In this document: one piece after another, positions 1 through 6,659 of the stretch
How the letters are laid out: every line of letters begins with the position of its first letter
Numbering within the stretch: the first letter of the stretch is position 1
Source of the DNA: Baffinella frigidus
Taxonomy: Eukaryota > Cryptophyceae > Cryptomonadales > Baffinellaceae
Length of the DNA stretch: 18,146 bases
Direction of reading: 5' to 3'
Assembly (NCBI GenBank): GCA_026770585.1
Contig: MU646635.1
Location: 152,396 to 170,541 of the forward strand
The notes under the pieces: model-generated
Told to the model about the DNA's origin: nothing
The model's input: only the letters and a program-made list of their open reading frames with translations
Database searches by the model: none
Position numbers and translations under genes: made by a program

Positions 1-105
1 CCCGACACCCGACACCCGACACCCGACACCCGACACCCGACACCCGACACCCGACACCCGACACCCGACACCCGACACCCGACACCCGACACCCGACACC
101 CTACA
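1..105. repeat. Telomere-like CCCGACA heptamer array
   Basis: Fourteen uninterrupted copies of CCCGACA fill 1-98, followed by one CCCTACA. The 7-bp period and CCC core match the C-strand of a CCCTAAA telomere with two substituted positions. The C-rich strand reads 5'->3' from the left edge, as at a left chromosome end, but this is a homogenised variant and not canonical telomere. It is cut by the window edge. Confidence 0.9.
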
Positions 106-300
106 ACATCCCTAAACCCAAAACAGCAAACCCAAGTCCGCCTCGAACCCGAAACCTGAAACCCTACCCCCTTCACCCGAACCCCGAACCCCTAAACCTT
201 TCGAACCAAACCCCAACCCCAAAATCCTGAAATCCGAACCCGAAACCTTCGTCCGTAGCCCTGAACCCTGAACCTTAAATTCTCAAGCGGTTCTCACATC
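106..300. repeat. Degenerate C-strand telomere-like sequence
   Basis: Irregular CCCTAAA, CCCGAAA and CCCTGAA heptamers with indels. I see no gene. The telomeric character fades near 290, where unique sequence begins. Confidence 0.75.
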
Positions 301-384
301 TGGTGGTCACGAAAATAATGAAATAATCAACATTGACGGTACCAGCATCGTCAAATTGTGTCATTGTTTCTAATTTTGCGCCTG

Positions 385-523
385 CCACACGGTGGGCTAC
401 GAATCTTTCATCAAAAGTTAACTCACCTGAAGACAATTAACTTGATGGATTTTTCTCATGCAAATTAGTCACGTAACGCCCCGGAATCCGGGGTCAACGA
501 AACCCTCGTAGCCCACCGAGTGG
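385..523. mobile_element. Family B MITE-like element, copy 1
   Basis: Inverted ends: the left reads CCACACGGTGGGCTACGA, and the reverse complement of the right (498-523) reads CCACTCGGTGGGCTACGA, continuing with weaker matching to about 26 bp. The element is 139 bp and has no coding capacity. It contains the palindromic CCCCGGAATCCGGGG near 480-494. A second, end-truncated copy starts at 4550. Terminal inverted repeats, small size and a dispersed copy fit a non-autonomous DNA transposon. No target-site duplication is clear. Confidence 0.75.
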
Positions 524-559
524 GCCTACAGATGTGAAACCTGCTCTCATGCAGGGCTG

Positions 560-637
560 CCGGAGAAGTGCGCACCGCCCAACCTCACGCTCCGCGCGGC
601 ACGCGTCATCAACCCCGCATTCGGCCTGCCGGGGTAA
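560..637 (+). CDS. Possible terminal-exon fragment, copy 1 (unknown protein)
   Basis: The frame ends ...NLTLRAARVINPAFGLPG with TAA at 635-637. The frame is open only from 512, has no in-frame ATG and runs back into family B, so this is at best a last exon or a gene fragment. A plausible 3' splice site is the AG at 553-554 after a pyrimidine-containing stretch. Copy 2 at 813-890 has the same reading frame, no indels and the same end. Over the last 19 codons including the stop, nine of ten base differences are third-position and synonymous (TAA to TAG among them), and one changes R to H. I do not recognise the protein. Confidence 0.45.
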   Translation, partial: PEKCAPPNLTLRAARVINPAFGLPG

Positions 638-812
638 CCTTGTGAACCCCTTTCACTTTCCCTATGAATTTACATCACTTTACCTATGACTTCATATTAC
701 GTTTCCTATGTCTTACTTTCACGTTTCCTATGTCTTCCTATCACTTTCCCTATCATTGCCTCTCAGTTTTCCTATGACGTCCTATCAGTTTTCCATAACC
801 CCTAAACCCTAC
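638..812. repeat. Pyrimidine-rich TTTCCTATG repeat tract
   Basis: Many loose repeats of TTTCCTATGAC and CCTATCA, strongly T/C-biased on the plus strand. The same motif set recurs in the same orientation at 17683-17765 near the other end of the window. It lies between the two coding-looking fragments and could form part of an intron or upstream region, but nothing proves that. Confidence 0.6.
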
Positions 813-890
813 ACGGAGAAGCCCTCACCGACAAACCTCACCCTACGCGCGGCGCACGTCATCAACCCCGCCTTTGGCCTCCCCGGATAG
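813..890 (+). CDS. Possible terminal-exon fragment, copy 2 (unknown protein)
   Basis: In-frame end of a 60-codon frame that opens at ATG 708. The first part translates only the pyrimidine-rich repeat (MSYFHVSYVFLSLSLS...), so the real coding portion probably begins near the shared EK residues (816-821). It ends NLTLRAAHVINPAFGLPG with TAG at 888-890. The homology with 560-637 stays in frame, with third-position synonymous changes dominating the last 19 codons; the residues just upstream (PSPT versus CAPP) are less conserved. It is followed directly by C-strand telomere-like repeat. The function is unknown, and it may be an exon, a pseudogene remnant or a small subtelomeric gene family. Confidence 0.45.
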   Translation, partial: TEKPSPTNLTLRAAHVINPAFGLPG

Positions 891-1160
891 AACACCCCTA
901 AACCCTGAACCCTACACCCTACACCCTACACCCTACACCCTACACCCTGCACCCTCTACACCCTGCACCCTCTACACCCTACACCCTCATCCCAAAACCC
1001 CAATCCATGAGCCCCAACCCCTAAACAAAGCCTAAAACCCTAATCTATGAACCCCAACCCCTACACCCCAAACCCCAATGCTTCATCACTAAACCCTGAA
1101 CCCTAATCCCCGACCCGCTAATCACAAACCCTAATCCCGAACCCTGACTCAAACGGTAGT
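891..1160. repeat. Interstitial C-strand telomere-like repeat
   Basis: Blocks of CCCTACA (about 912-950, with CCCTGCACCCTCTACA variants after it), then degenerate CCCTAAA, CCCCAAC and CCCTGAA. No gene is seen. Confidence 0.85.
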
Positions 1161-1690
1161 AGGCAATTGATCACTTTTCAGAAGGCTGCGAGTAATAAAG
1201 AAGAGAAGAAGAAGAATCCGAAACCCTAACCACTAATGCAGGTCGCTTATCGCACGTATTCAGCAGATCGTTTTCATCCCTAAACCCTAAACTCTGAACC
1301 CTCACACAAAAAAACTTAAACCCTGAACCTCCTAAACACTAGGTACTATACACTACACACTAAAAACTAAAAACTAAAAACTAAATGCTGAACACTAAAC
1401 ACTACACAAGGTCGCTCATCGCACGTCTTCAGAAGATCTCCATCCCTCAACCCTCAACTCTGAACACTGAACACTGAACCCTCAACCCTAAACACTAAAC
1501 ACCAAGCACTAAGCACTAAACACTAAACCCGGAACCTCCTAAACACTAAAAACTAAAAACTAAAAACTGAAAACTAAAAACTAAACACTAAACACTAAAC
1601 ACTCAACACTAAAACAAAAATAGAAACTCAAAACTGAACACCAAACACTACACCAGGTCGCTTATCGCGCGTCTGCAGAAGATGGTAGCC
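1161..1690. repeat. A-rich heptamer variants with a 32-bp repeat in three copies
   Basis: A segment beginning AGGTCGCTTATCGCACGT and ending CAGAAGAT occurs at about 1239-1268, 1408-1438 and 1656-1684. Between copies lie AACTAAA and CACTAAA heptamers, so the arrangement is a tandem compound unit of about 170-250 bp. The heptamer phase persists although the CCC core has decayed to CAC or AAC. No gene is seen. Confidence 0.75.
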
Positions 1691-1730
1691 GAACGCCAAG
1701 GCTCGGAAGCGCAGGCAAACCCCAATCCCT

Positions 1731-1806
1731 AGCCAGGGCTAAGGTTCAGGTAGGGCCAAGGTTGAGGTAGGGCCAAGGTTTAGGCCCAAGAACCTTGGCC
1801 CTGGCT
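1731..1806. repeat. 16-bp inverted repeat around short direct repeats
   Basis: AGCCAGGGCTAAGGTT (1731-1746) is matched by the reverse complement of 1791-1806 at 15 of 16 positions. The loop contains TAGGGCCAAGGTT twice. A hairpin is possible, but its function is unknown. Confidence 0.6.
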
Positions 1807-1904
1807 GGGGCAAGAGTTAGGTTGAGGCCCAAGAAGGCAAACACAAGTGGGCCGCCTGCGTTGAACCCCAAACCCGCACGCATGAGTGCTGGCTATCCCT
1901 CACT

Positions 1905-2010
1905 TCGGTTGACCGACTATTCGCAAGTTGACATGCTGGGTGTGTGGTACAAATCCGTCAACTTTGGGGTGGAAAAGAGCCCGGTCTCACCAAATTTCAT
2001 CTCGGAACAT
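1905..2010 (+). repeat. Family C hairpin repeat, isolated copy
   Basis: Contains GACTATTCGCAAGTTGACAT, then about 22 bp, then GTCAACTTTGG, followed by AAAGAGC and a CCAAATT block. The same ordered blocks occur three times at 15481-15781 and as a reverse-oriented fragment near 14332-14371. AAGTTGAC and GTCAACTT can pair as a stem. A translated frame crosses it (1795-2040) but shows no recognisable protein. Confidence 0.7.
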
Positions 2011-2040
2011 ACCAGAATCCGTCCACATAAAAAGGTATAA

Positions 2041-2165
2041 GATAGCATCACTGTATGCCTAAAATAACATACACACCCTTATCTTCGGCGTCGGAAGCCT
2101 AAGATAGCGGGAAAGATTCTCTCTTTTTCCGAAATTAAATTGGTCAGACCACGGGCTGGTAAAAA
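2041..2165. other. Unrecognised sequence with short repeats
   Basis: The motif TAAGATAGC occurs near 2037 and again as CCTAAGATAGC near 2098, and TTATCTT/AAGATA can pair. No gene is seen. Confidence 0.35.
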
Positions 2166-2290
2166 TTCACCTCTTTTTAAAACATACTTGTACGCGTCCA
2201 CCTCTTTAAAGGTTTTAAAACGTGAGAATACGTTTTTAGTATGTTTTAAAACGTGGGGAAACGTCTTTAGTATGTTTTGAAACGTGGACC
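2166..2290. repeat. Short tandem repeat around GTTTTAAAACGTGG
   Basis: Two to three partial tandem units of roughly 40 bp, each with TTTAGTATGTTTT(A/G)AAACGTGG. AT-rich and non-coding in appearance. Confidence 0.6.
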
Positions 2291-2367
2291 CGTTCGTGTC
2301 CGGGCGCGGGTCAACGCTTTACACTCGCGCGCGGAACTTCCTTTTCTGAACCATAAACAAAAAACAA

Positions 2368-2369
2368 TT

Positions 2370-2400
<31 letters not shown>

Positions 2401-2402
2401 GA
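2368..2402. repeat. TA dinucleotide microsatellite
   Basis: Nearly pure TA repeat in two runs broken by TTT, inside the first family H unit. Confidence 0.85.
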
Positions 2403-2507
2403 AAATAAAAATGAAAATGGAGGGAAAAAAATTGGACCCGAAAGCAGGCAGCGGAAGCGCAGACGCTGCGCGCGCGCGCACTCCAGGCCCCTTTTGGTGT
2501 ACGGGTT

Positions 2508-2555
2508 GGGGGTGAAGGGTGAAGGGTGAAGGGTGAAGGGTGAAGGGGTGAGGGT
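2508..2555. repeat. GGGTGAA heptamer block
   Basis: About five tandem GGGTGAA units. It is a G-strand-oriented heptamer block embedded in a region where nearly all other telomere-like repeat is C-strand-oriented. Confidence 0.8.
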
Positions 2556-3180
2556 TGAATCTAAACCCGAATGAACTCTAAACACTTATGAAAATCTCAA
2601 CACTAATGAACTGAAAACACGAATGAAAATGGAAACACTCACGATGAGCAGGTGGCGGAAGCTCAGACGCTCTCGCGCGCACTCCAGGCCCCTCTCTCCA
2701 AACGCCACTTGCTCTGTGTTGCTGTTACTACCCACAGCTGAAGCGTGTGAAGCACTAACCCCTAAAACAGTAAATCGCTGTTGCAAAAACGCTTTACACT
2801 CGCGCGGGGAACTTCCTTTGTGTTTGACCCTCAACCCCAACCCCTAAACCTCAAACGGTAATGATGAGCAGGTGGCGGACGCGGGCACGCTGCTTTCCTG
2901 CGTACTCCAGGCCCCTTCGGGTGTAGGGGTTGGGGGTGAAAGGTTAGGGGTCAAGGAGTTAGGTCTAAACACTAATGATACTGGGAACTTCCTTTTCCCA
3001 AACCCCAGACCCCAAACCCTAAACCCTAAACCCTACACCCTAAACTCTAAACTCTCAACGGAATTGAAAGTGTAAACGGTAATGATGAGCAGGTAGCGGA
3101 AGCTACCACGATGCTCTCGCGCGCACTCCAGGCCCCTCTCTCCAAACGCTCCGCCGACGGCGTGTATCCGGTAGCCCAAC

Positions 3181-3263
3181 CAGGCGAGAGAGAGCGTGTG
3201 TGAGAGAGAGCGAGAGAGAGAGCGAGAGAGAGCGAGAGAGAGCGAGAGAGAGAGCGCGCGCGC
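3181..3263. repeat. GA-rich microsatellite
   Basis: Runs of GAGAGAGC and GAGA with one GTGTGT interruption, ending in CGCGCG. It separates family H copies 4 and 5, accounting for their shorter spacing. Confidence 0.85.
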
Positions 3264-3315
3264 ATTCCAGGCCCCTCTATCCAAACGCTCTGCCGACGGC
3301 GTGTATCCGGTAATC

Positions 3316-3680
3316 CAAATTCCCACCACCACACCCCTGACCCCAAACCCCACACCCCTAACCTGAAACCCAAACCCAATCCCGAACCCCCAGACCTGAA
3401 ACCCCAAACCCGACACTCTAAACCAGAGGGGGGGGGGGGGCAAACCACAAACCATAAACCACAAACCACAAATCCCAAACCACAAACCCCAAACCCCCAA
3501 ACACCAAACACCAAATACCAAAAACCAAACACCAAACACCACACCCCACACCCCGAACCCCACACCCCTAAACCCACACCCCAAAACCCAAAACCCCAAA
3601 ACCCAAAACCCAAACCCCAAAATCCAAACCCAAACCCCACACCCCAAACCCAAACCCTAACCCCCAAACCCGACAAACAG
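3316..3680. repeat. A/C-only degenerate telomere-like tract with G13 run
   Basis: Almost wholly A and C on the plus strand. After a run of 13 G at 3428-3440 there is no G until 3555. Units drift among CCACAAA, CCCAAA, CCCCACA and CCCAAAA, with loss of strict 7-bp phase. The long minus-strand frames across it (GFGFWGLGF-type) are translations of this simple repeat. Confidence 0.8.
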
Positions 3681-4192
3681 TGTGCGTGGAACATACCCTC
3701 AGCGGCGGGGCGACGCACAGGCACACGCTGCTTCGTCTCAGGACAGGTTGCGAGCCCCCACAGGCCTGAACGCCGGTTGGCGTATTAGTAGTTTGTACCG
3801 GGGTGTTTTAGCGTTTGTACCGGGGGGGTTAGCTGGGCTACCGTGGAGCGCGGTGGACACACCCGGTTTGGTATGGGGAACATCCATACCATCGGCGGCG
3901 GGGCGGCGCACAGGCACGCGATGCTTCGTCTCAGGACAGGTTGCGAGCCCCTCAAAACCTGTCTGTTTTACATTTTAAACGTATGAGTTTGTACCGGGGA
4001 TTTTTAGTGTATTATGCGTTTGTACCGGGATGTTTTAGCGTGTGTACCGGGGGGGGTTAGCTGGACTACCGTGGAGCGCGGTGGACACACCCGGTTTGGT
4101 GTGGCGTGTGGCCTGGCGCGTGGAACATCCCATCGGCGGCGGGGGGGCGAACAGGCACACGCTGCTTCGTCGCAGGACAGGTTACGAGCCCT
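3681..4192 (+). repeat. Family E long tandem repeat
   Basis: The ordered blocks GTTTGTACCGGGG, TGTTTTAGCG, GCTGGGCTACCGTGGAGCGC, GGTGGACACACCCGGTTTGG, CGGCGGCGGGGCGGC and GCTTCGTCTCAGGACAGG recur. A partial unit covers 3681-3758, a fuller one about 3790-3955 and another about 3985-4192. Parts recur at 11870-11936, 12083-12130 and 12268-12338. No conserved reading frame was evident between units, so I call it satellite-like DNA. Confidence 0.75.
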
Positions 4193-4204
4193 GGCACCCC
4201 AACG

Positions 4205-4320
4205 CCTGAATCCTGAACCCTAACCCAGGCACTAACCCTGAACCCTGATCCCTGAACCCTGAACCCTGAACCCTGAACCCTGAACCCTGGTCCCTGAACC
4301 CTGAACCCTGAACCCTAACC
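4205..4320. repeat. CCCTGAA heptamer block
   Basis: More than ten CCCTGAA units with occasional CCCTAAC, CCCTGAT and CCCTGGT, in C-strand telomere orientation. Confidence 0.9.
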
Positions 4321-4360
4321 CAGGGCTTTCTGGCAGGCAAAGTTCTGAACCTGGATTCAC
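4318..4360 (+). repeat. Short dispersed repeat (GGGCTTTC..GCAGGCAA)
   Basis: CCAGGGCTTTCTGGCAGGCA followed by AGTTCTGAACCTGG. Related segments lie at 4503-4548 and 4795-4835, each wedged between heptamer blocks. This suggests a compound unit made of a unique piece plus telomere-like repeat. Confidence 0.55.
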
Positions 4361-4401
4361 ACCCTCAACTCTAAACCCTAAACTCTCAACCCTGAACCGC
4401 C

Positions 4402-4468
4402 AAACCATAAACCATAAACCATAAACCATAAACCATAAACCATAAACCATAAACCATAAACCATAAAC
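4402..4468. repeat. CCATAAA heptamer block
   Basis: About nine near-perfect CCATAAA units, a C-strand heptamer differing from CCCTAAA at a single position. Confidence 0.9.
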
Positions 4469-4549
4469 CTTAGATCCTAAACCATGAACCATAAACCCTG
4501 AACGGGGCTTTCGAGCAGGCAATCCAAGGTTCAGAACTCGATCCAGGTT

Positions 4550-4665
4550 CCACACGGTGGACTACCAACCTTTCTTCAAAACTCAACTTACCTGAAGACA
4601 ATTAACTTAAAGGATTTTTCTCATGCAAATTGGTCACGTAACACCCCGGAATCTGGGGTTCCGAG
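4550..4665. mobile_element. Family B MITE-like element, copy 2, right end deleted
   Basis: Matches 385-523 from the left end CCACACGGTGG through CCTGAAGACAATTAACTT and TTTTTCTCATGCAAATT to the CCCCGGAATC(T)GGGG palindrome. About 20 bp before the right end, including most of the right inverted repeat, is missing. Same orientation as copy 1. Confidence 0.75.
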
Positions 4666-4699
4666 TGGTAGGGGGCTGAAAATTTGGGCTCTACACCTG

Positions 4700-5015
4700 G
4701 ATTGGACCCCTAAACCCTAAACCCTAATCACCAAACACTAAACGCTACACCCTAAACCCTAATCACTAAACACTCAACACCCTGAACCCTACACCCTGGC
4801 AGGCAATTCAAGGCCCGGAGTTCTGGCTGAATCAGCTCTCTGCCAACGCACCACCGGCCGCCGTCGCGCTGGCCACTGCGGTGCAAACCCAAACGCCTAA
4901 ACTCCAAACCCTCAACCCCAAACCCTACACCCTAAACCCTAAACCCTAAACCCTAAACCCTGAACCCTGAACCCTGAACCCTGAACCCTAAACCCTAAAC
5001 CCTGAACCCTAACCC
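4700..5015. repeat. Interstitial C-strand telomere-like repeat
   Basis: Includes canonical CCCTAAA runs near 4920-4960 and CCCTGAA near 4960-4985. It is interrupted at 4795-4885 by non-telomeric sequence carrying the dispersed GCAGGCAATTCAAGG motif. No gene is seen. Confidence 0.85.
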
Positions 5016-5019
5016 AGAA

Positions 5020-5230
5020 AGTCCGCGCCCCGAATGCACGTGACGCGGCATCGCTGCTGCACCTTCTCCCCCAATTTTCGAATTCGTGTCCACTTTAGAC
5101 GTGAAGGTGGTCAATCAAAAGTTGCCGTAAGGGCAGGTTCCAGGAAATTACTGGAAGTTGGCAAAAGTTGACTCGAGGCCCAATGTGAGTTGACTTTTGT
5201 GATTGCCTCCCCTCAGGTCTAGCGTAGGTA
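5020..5230. other. Unique-looking spacer with AGTTGACT motifs
   Basis: ACGCGGCATCGCTGCTGCAC followed by CTTCTC at about 5043-5068 is repeated, with changes, near 5577-5605. AAAAGTTGACTC (about 5168) and GAGTTGACTTTTG (about 5188) resemble the family C stem motif but lie in direct orientation. No coding signal is evident. Confidence 0.45.
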
Positions 5231-5231
5231 T

Positions 5232-5547
5232 CCACACAGCGGGCTACAAAGGGATTTTCGGTGGATAATCCACCGACTTTCCGTTAGAGCTATTCCGGTA
5301 GGACTTGTCGCGTTTTCGACTTCGAGATTTCAAAATTTCAGACTTCAAAAACGTTTTAAAGGGCGTAAAACGTTTTTAAACACACCGTTTCAAATCTCAT
5401 GGTACAAAAGAAGTCTGAAATTCTCAAATCCCGAAATCGAAATCGCGACAAGTCCTACCGGAATGGCTCTACCTTATCTGTAGGAACCCCCTTATATCCC
5501 CTACGGTATTGCCCACCGTAGGACTATTCGTTAGGGGGTCATTCAAA
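5232..5547. mobile_element. Family A MITE-like element, copy 1, interrupted and right-truncated
   Basis: Left end CCACACAGCGGGCTAC followed by AAAGGGATTTTCGG, and internal blocks GTAGGAACCCCC, CCCCTACGG and GGGGTCATTCAAA, match the intact copy at 10483-10643 and the copy at 17583. It is split by a 183-bp element at 5287-5469. The right inverted repeat is missing: homology stops at ATTCAAA (5547) and C-strand telomere-like repeat follows directly. Confidence 0.8.
5287..5469. mobile_element. Family D MITE nested in family A, TA target duplication
   Basis: Inverted ends of 60 bp: 5287-5346 pairs with 5410-5469 at 54 of 60 positions, starting GAGC(T/C)ATTCCGGTAGGACT. TA flanks both sides (5285-5286 and 5470-5471). 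The family A copy at 17583 has the uninterrupted site CCGTTATCTTATCC where this copy reads CCGTTA, the element, then TACCTTATC. One TA was therefore duplicated on insertion. TA duplication with a short non-coding foldback is typical of Tc1/mariner-type (Stowaway-like) MITEs. No transposase is present in the window. Confidence 0.88.
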
Positions 5548-5576
5548 CCCTAAACCCGAAACCCCCAATCTAGGTG

Positions 5577-5605
5577 ACGTGGCATCGCTGCTGTACCTTC
5601 TCTCC
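5577..5605 (+). repeat. Second copy of the GGCATCGCTGCTG segment
   Basis: GTGACGTGGCATCGCTGCTG followed by ACCTTCTC resembles 5038-5068. The two copies flank the family A/D nest. Confidence 0.55.
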
Positions 5606-5650
5606 CATCGGCGACGGCCAGATCTTCAACCCGATTTAACCCGCTTCACG

Positions 5651-5775
5651 CCACGCCAGCGGGCTCGAGGGAAACCGACGTCTTATCCACGCCAGATCTG
5701 GCGTTGTTGACTTGGGTTTCAGGGCATTTCCCCTGAACGATGTCAAAAGTGGATGTTTCGAGCCCTCTGGCGTGG
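5651..5775. repeat. Foldback with 18-bp inverted repeat
   Basis: CCACGCCAGCGGGCTCGA (5651-5668) pairs with 5758-5775 with one mismatch. Inside are the perfect 14-bp palindrome CGCCAGATCTGGCG (5690-5703) and a TTCAGGG/CCCTGAA hairpin (about 5718-5737). A translated minus-strand frame (5646-5831) shows no recognisable protein. It may be another element type; only one copy was seen. Confidence 0.6.
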
Positions 5776-5859
5776 TGGTGTACATCTTTAGGTTGGAGAG
5801 TTAGCTTCATCCTAGGATGGGGCGGAGGCATGTAGAGGAGCGGGGCTGCCTATGATGTA

Positions 5860-5977
5860 CAGGGGTACCTCGCTCATCAGAAAGCGCCCCCTTCCCTCGG
5901 ACCACCATAGCGCCCTAGGCATGGTCCTACTGTAGGGTCCTAGGAGGCGGCGTTTTCTTATGAGTGAGGTACCCCTG
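5860..5977. mobile_element. Family F MITE, copy 1 (complete)
   Basis: A 118-bp element with ends CAGGGGTACCTCGCTCAT and, inverted, ATGAGTGAGGTACCCCTG, flanked by TA on both sides (5858-5859, 5978-5979). The interior is itself nearly palindromic around GCGCCCTAGGC, with TAGGGTCCTAGG on the right. Strong hairpin potential and no coding capacity. It fits a TA-targeting non-autonomous DNA transposon. Confidence 0.85.
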
Positions 5978-6062
5978 TAGTAGGCTTGGGCTTCCTGCCC
6001 AGTACGGCAAGGTTGAGGGTTTACGCCTGCGAGTAAGCGTCGGTGCGGGGTATCTCTTGAGT

Positions 6063-6158
6063 GCCGAGTAGGCGCATACGCCCTACCGTAGGACCCTACG
6101 ACCTGCCTAGGACCTCTTGGTGGTTAATTTTGACCCCCTCGCCACTTAGGGGATATAG
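6063..6158 (+). repeat. Family G repeat, copy 1
   Basis: GAGTAGGCGCATACGCCCTA, CCGTAGGACCCTACGACCTG, then GGTTAATTTTGACC and CACTTAGGGGATAT. It matches 12140-12233 in the same orientation. Its CTACCGTAGGGNCCTA and CACTTAGGGG pieces also resemble the right half of family A. Confidence 0.75.
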
Positions 6159-6195
6159 CTTCTGCTGGGTCACAGGTACAGGGGCCCTGGGGTTG

Positions 6196-6314
6196 CAGGG
6201 GTACCTCGCTCATAAGGAGCCCCCCTCCCCCCCTAGGACCACCGCAGGGCGATAGATAGGCCTGCCGTAGGGTCCTTGGGGGGGGGGGGGCTCCTTATGA
6301 GCGAGGTACCCCTG
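6196..6314. mobile_element. Family F MITE, copy 2 (complete)
   Basis: A 119-bp element with ends CAGGGGTACCTCGCTCATAA and ATGAGCGAGGTACCCCTG. The flanks are TG on both sides where copy 1 has TA; the duplication may have mutated or the target was not TA. A run of about 13 G lies before the right inverted repeat. Confidence 0.85.
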
Positions 6315-6325
6315 TGCATATGATT

Positions 6326-6430
6326 ACTGTAGGGTCCTGGGGTGGGGGCGGCTCCTTATGAGCGAGGTGCCCCTGTATGACCACCGTAGAGCCATAGATA
6401 GGCCTACTGTAGGGTCCTTGGGAGGCGCAC
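6326..6430. mobile_element. Family F fragments (two partial copies)
   Basis: 6326-6376 is a right half only, from ACTGTAGGGTCCTGG to the inverted end GAGCGAGGTGCCCCTG. 6378-6430 is a core segment TGACCACCGTAGAGCCATAG through TAGGGTCCTTGGGAGG without either terminal repeat. Confidence 0.75.
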
Positions 6431-6535
6431 CCCCTCTAGGACCCTAAAGCTTTGAACCCTGTGACAGAGTCCCACGGCTTCGCGAAGGAAAAAAGCTTCA
6501 AGCCCCTTATCGACAAGTGTGTATTGAATTCGTCC
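6431..6535. other. Short unrecognised spacer
   Basis: AAGCTT occurs twice, near 6448 and 6494. No gene or clear repeat is seen. Confidence 0.3.
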
Positions 6536-6659
6536 CTACACAGCGGACTTCGAAGGGGTTTGGAACTGAGAGATTGGAAGCATATTGTCTCGTGAGTGTT
6601 TGCGCTCAAGAGAGAGAGGAAAGCAAGTAGACGCGGACATCCAAATGGTGAACGGGGAA
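6536..6659. repeat. Family A end joined to a third copy of the large-palindrome arm
   Basis: 6536-6562 matches the right end of family A in reverse (CTACACAGCGGACTTCGAAG). 6567-6659 then matches the left arm of the large inverted repeat (about 8633-8727), including GAGATTGGAAGCAT, AGAGAGAGAGGAAAGCA and CCAAATGGTGAACGGGGAA. It ends abruptly where telomere-like repeat begins. Confidence 0.75.

Larger units (their letters stand above)
2300..3315. repeat. Family H subtelomeric tandem unit, five copies
   Basis: A cassette with GCAGGTGGCGGAAGC, a CGCGCGCACTCCAGGCCCC core and, in some copies, TCCAAACGC recurs at about 2443, 2645, 2865, 3085 and 3253. Spacing is about 200-220 bp for the first four and shorter for the last. 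Copies 4 and 5 also share GCCGACGGCGTGTATCCGGTA. A second block (GCTTTACACTCGCGCG...GGAACTTCCTTT) appears at 2318 and 2789, with its last part at 2985. Telomere-like heptamers fill the gaps. Minus-strand frames repeat the peptide GLECAR because of this DNA repeat; I do not take them as genes. Confidence 0.75.

Noticed and set aside
2319-2840. Minus-strand frames sharing the GLECAR peptide
   Set aside because: The sharing follows from the family H DNA repeat. Frames differ in length and flank and run into microsatellites.
2443-3315. CRISPR-like array
   Set aside because: Regular spacing exists, but units are long and variable, gaps are telomere-like repeat, and the context is eukaryotic.
3033-3724. 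Minus-strand frames of 206 and 225 codons (GFGFWVLGF-type)
   Set aside because: They translate the A/C-only telomere-like tract and the GA microsatellite. The period-7 or simple repeat keeps several frames open at once.
5851-6000. Rho-independent-type terminator or riboswitch in family F hairpins
   Set aside because: The perfect inverted ends, copy number and TA flanks indicate mobile elements; a bacterial regulatory hairpin does not fit the genome type.
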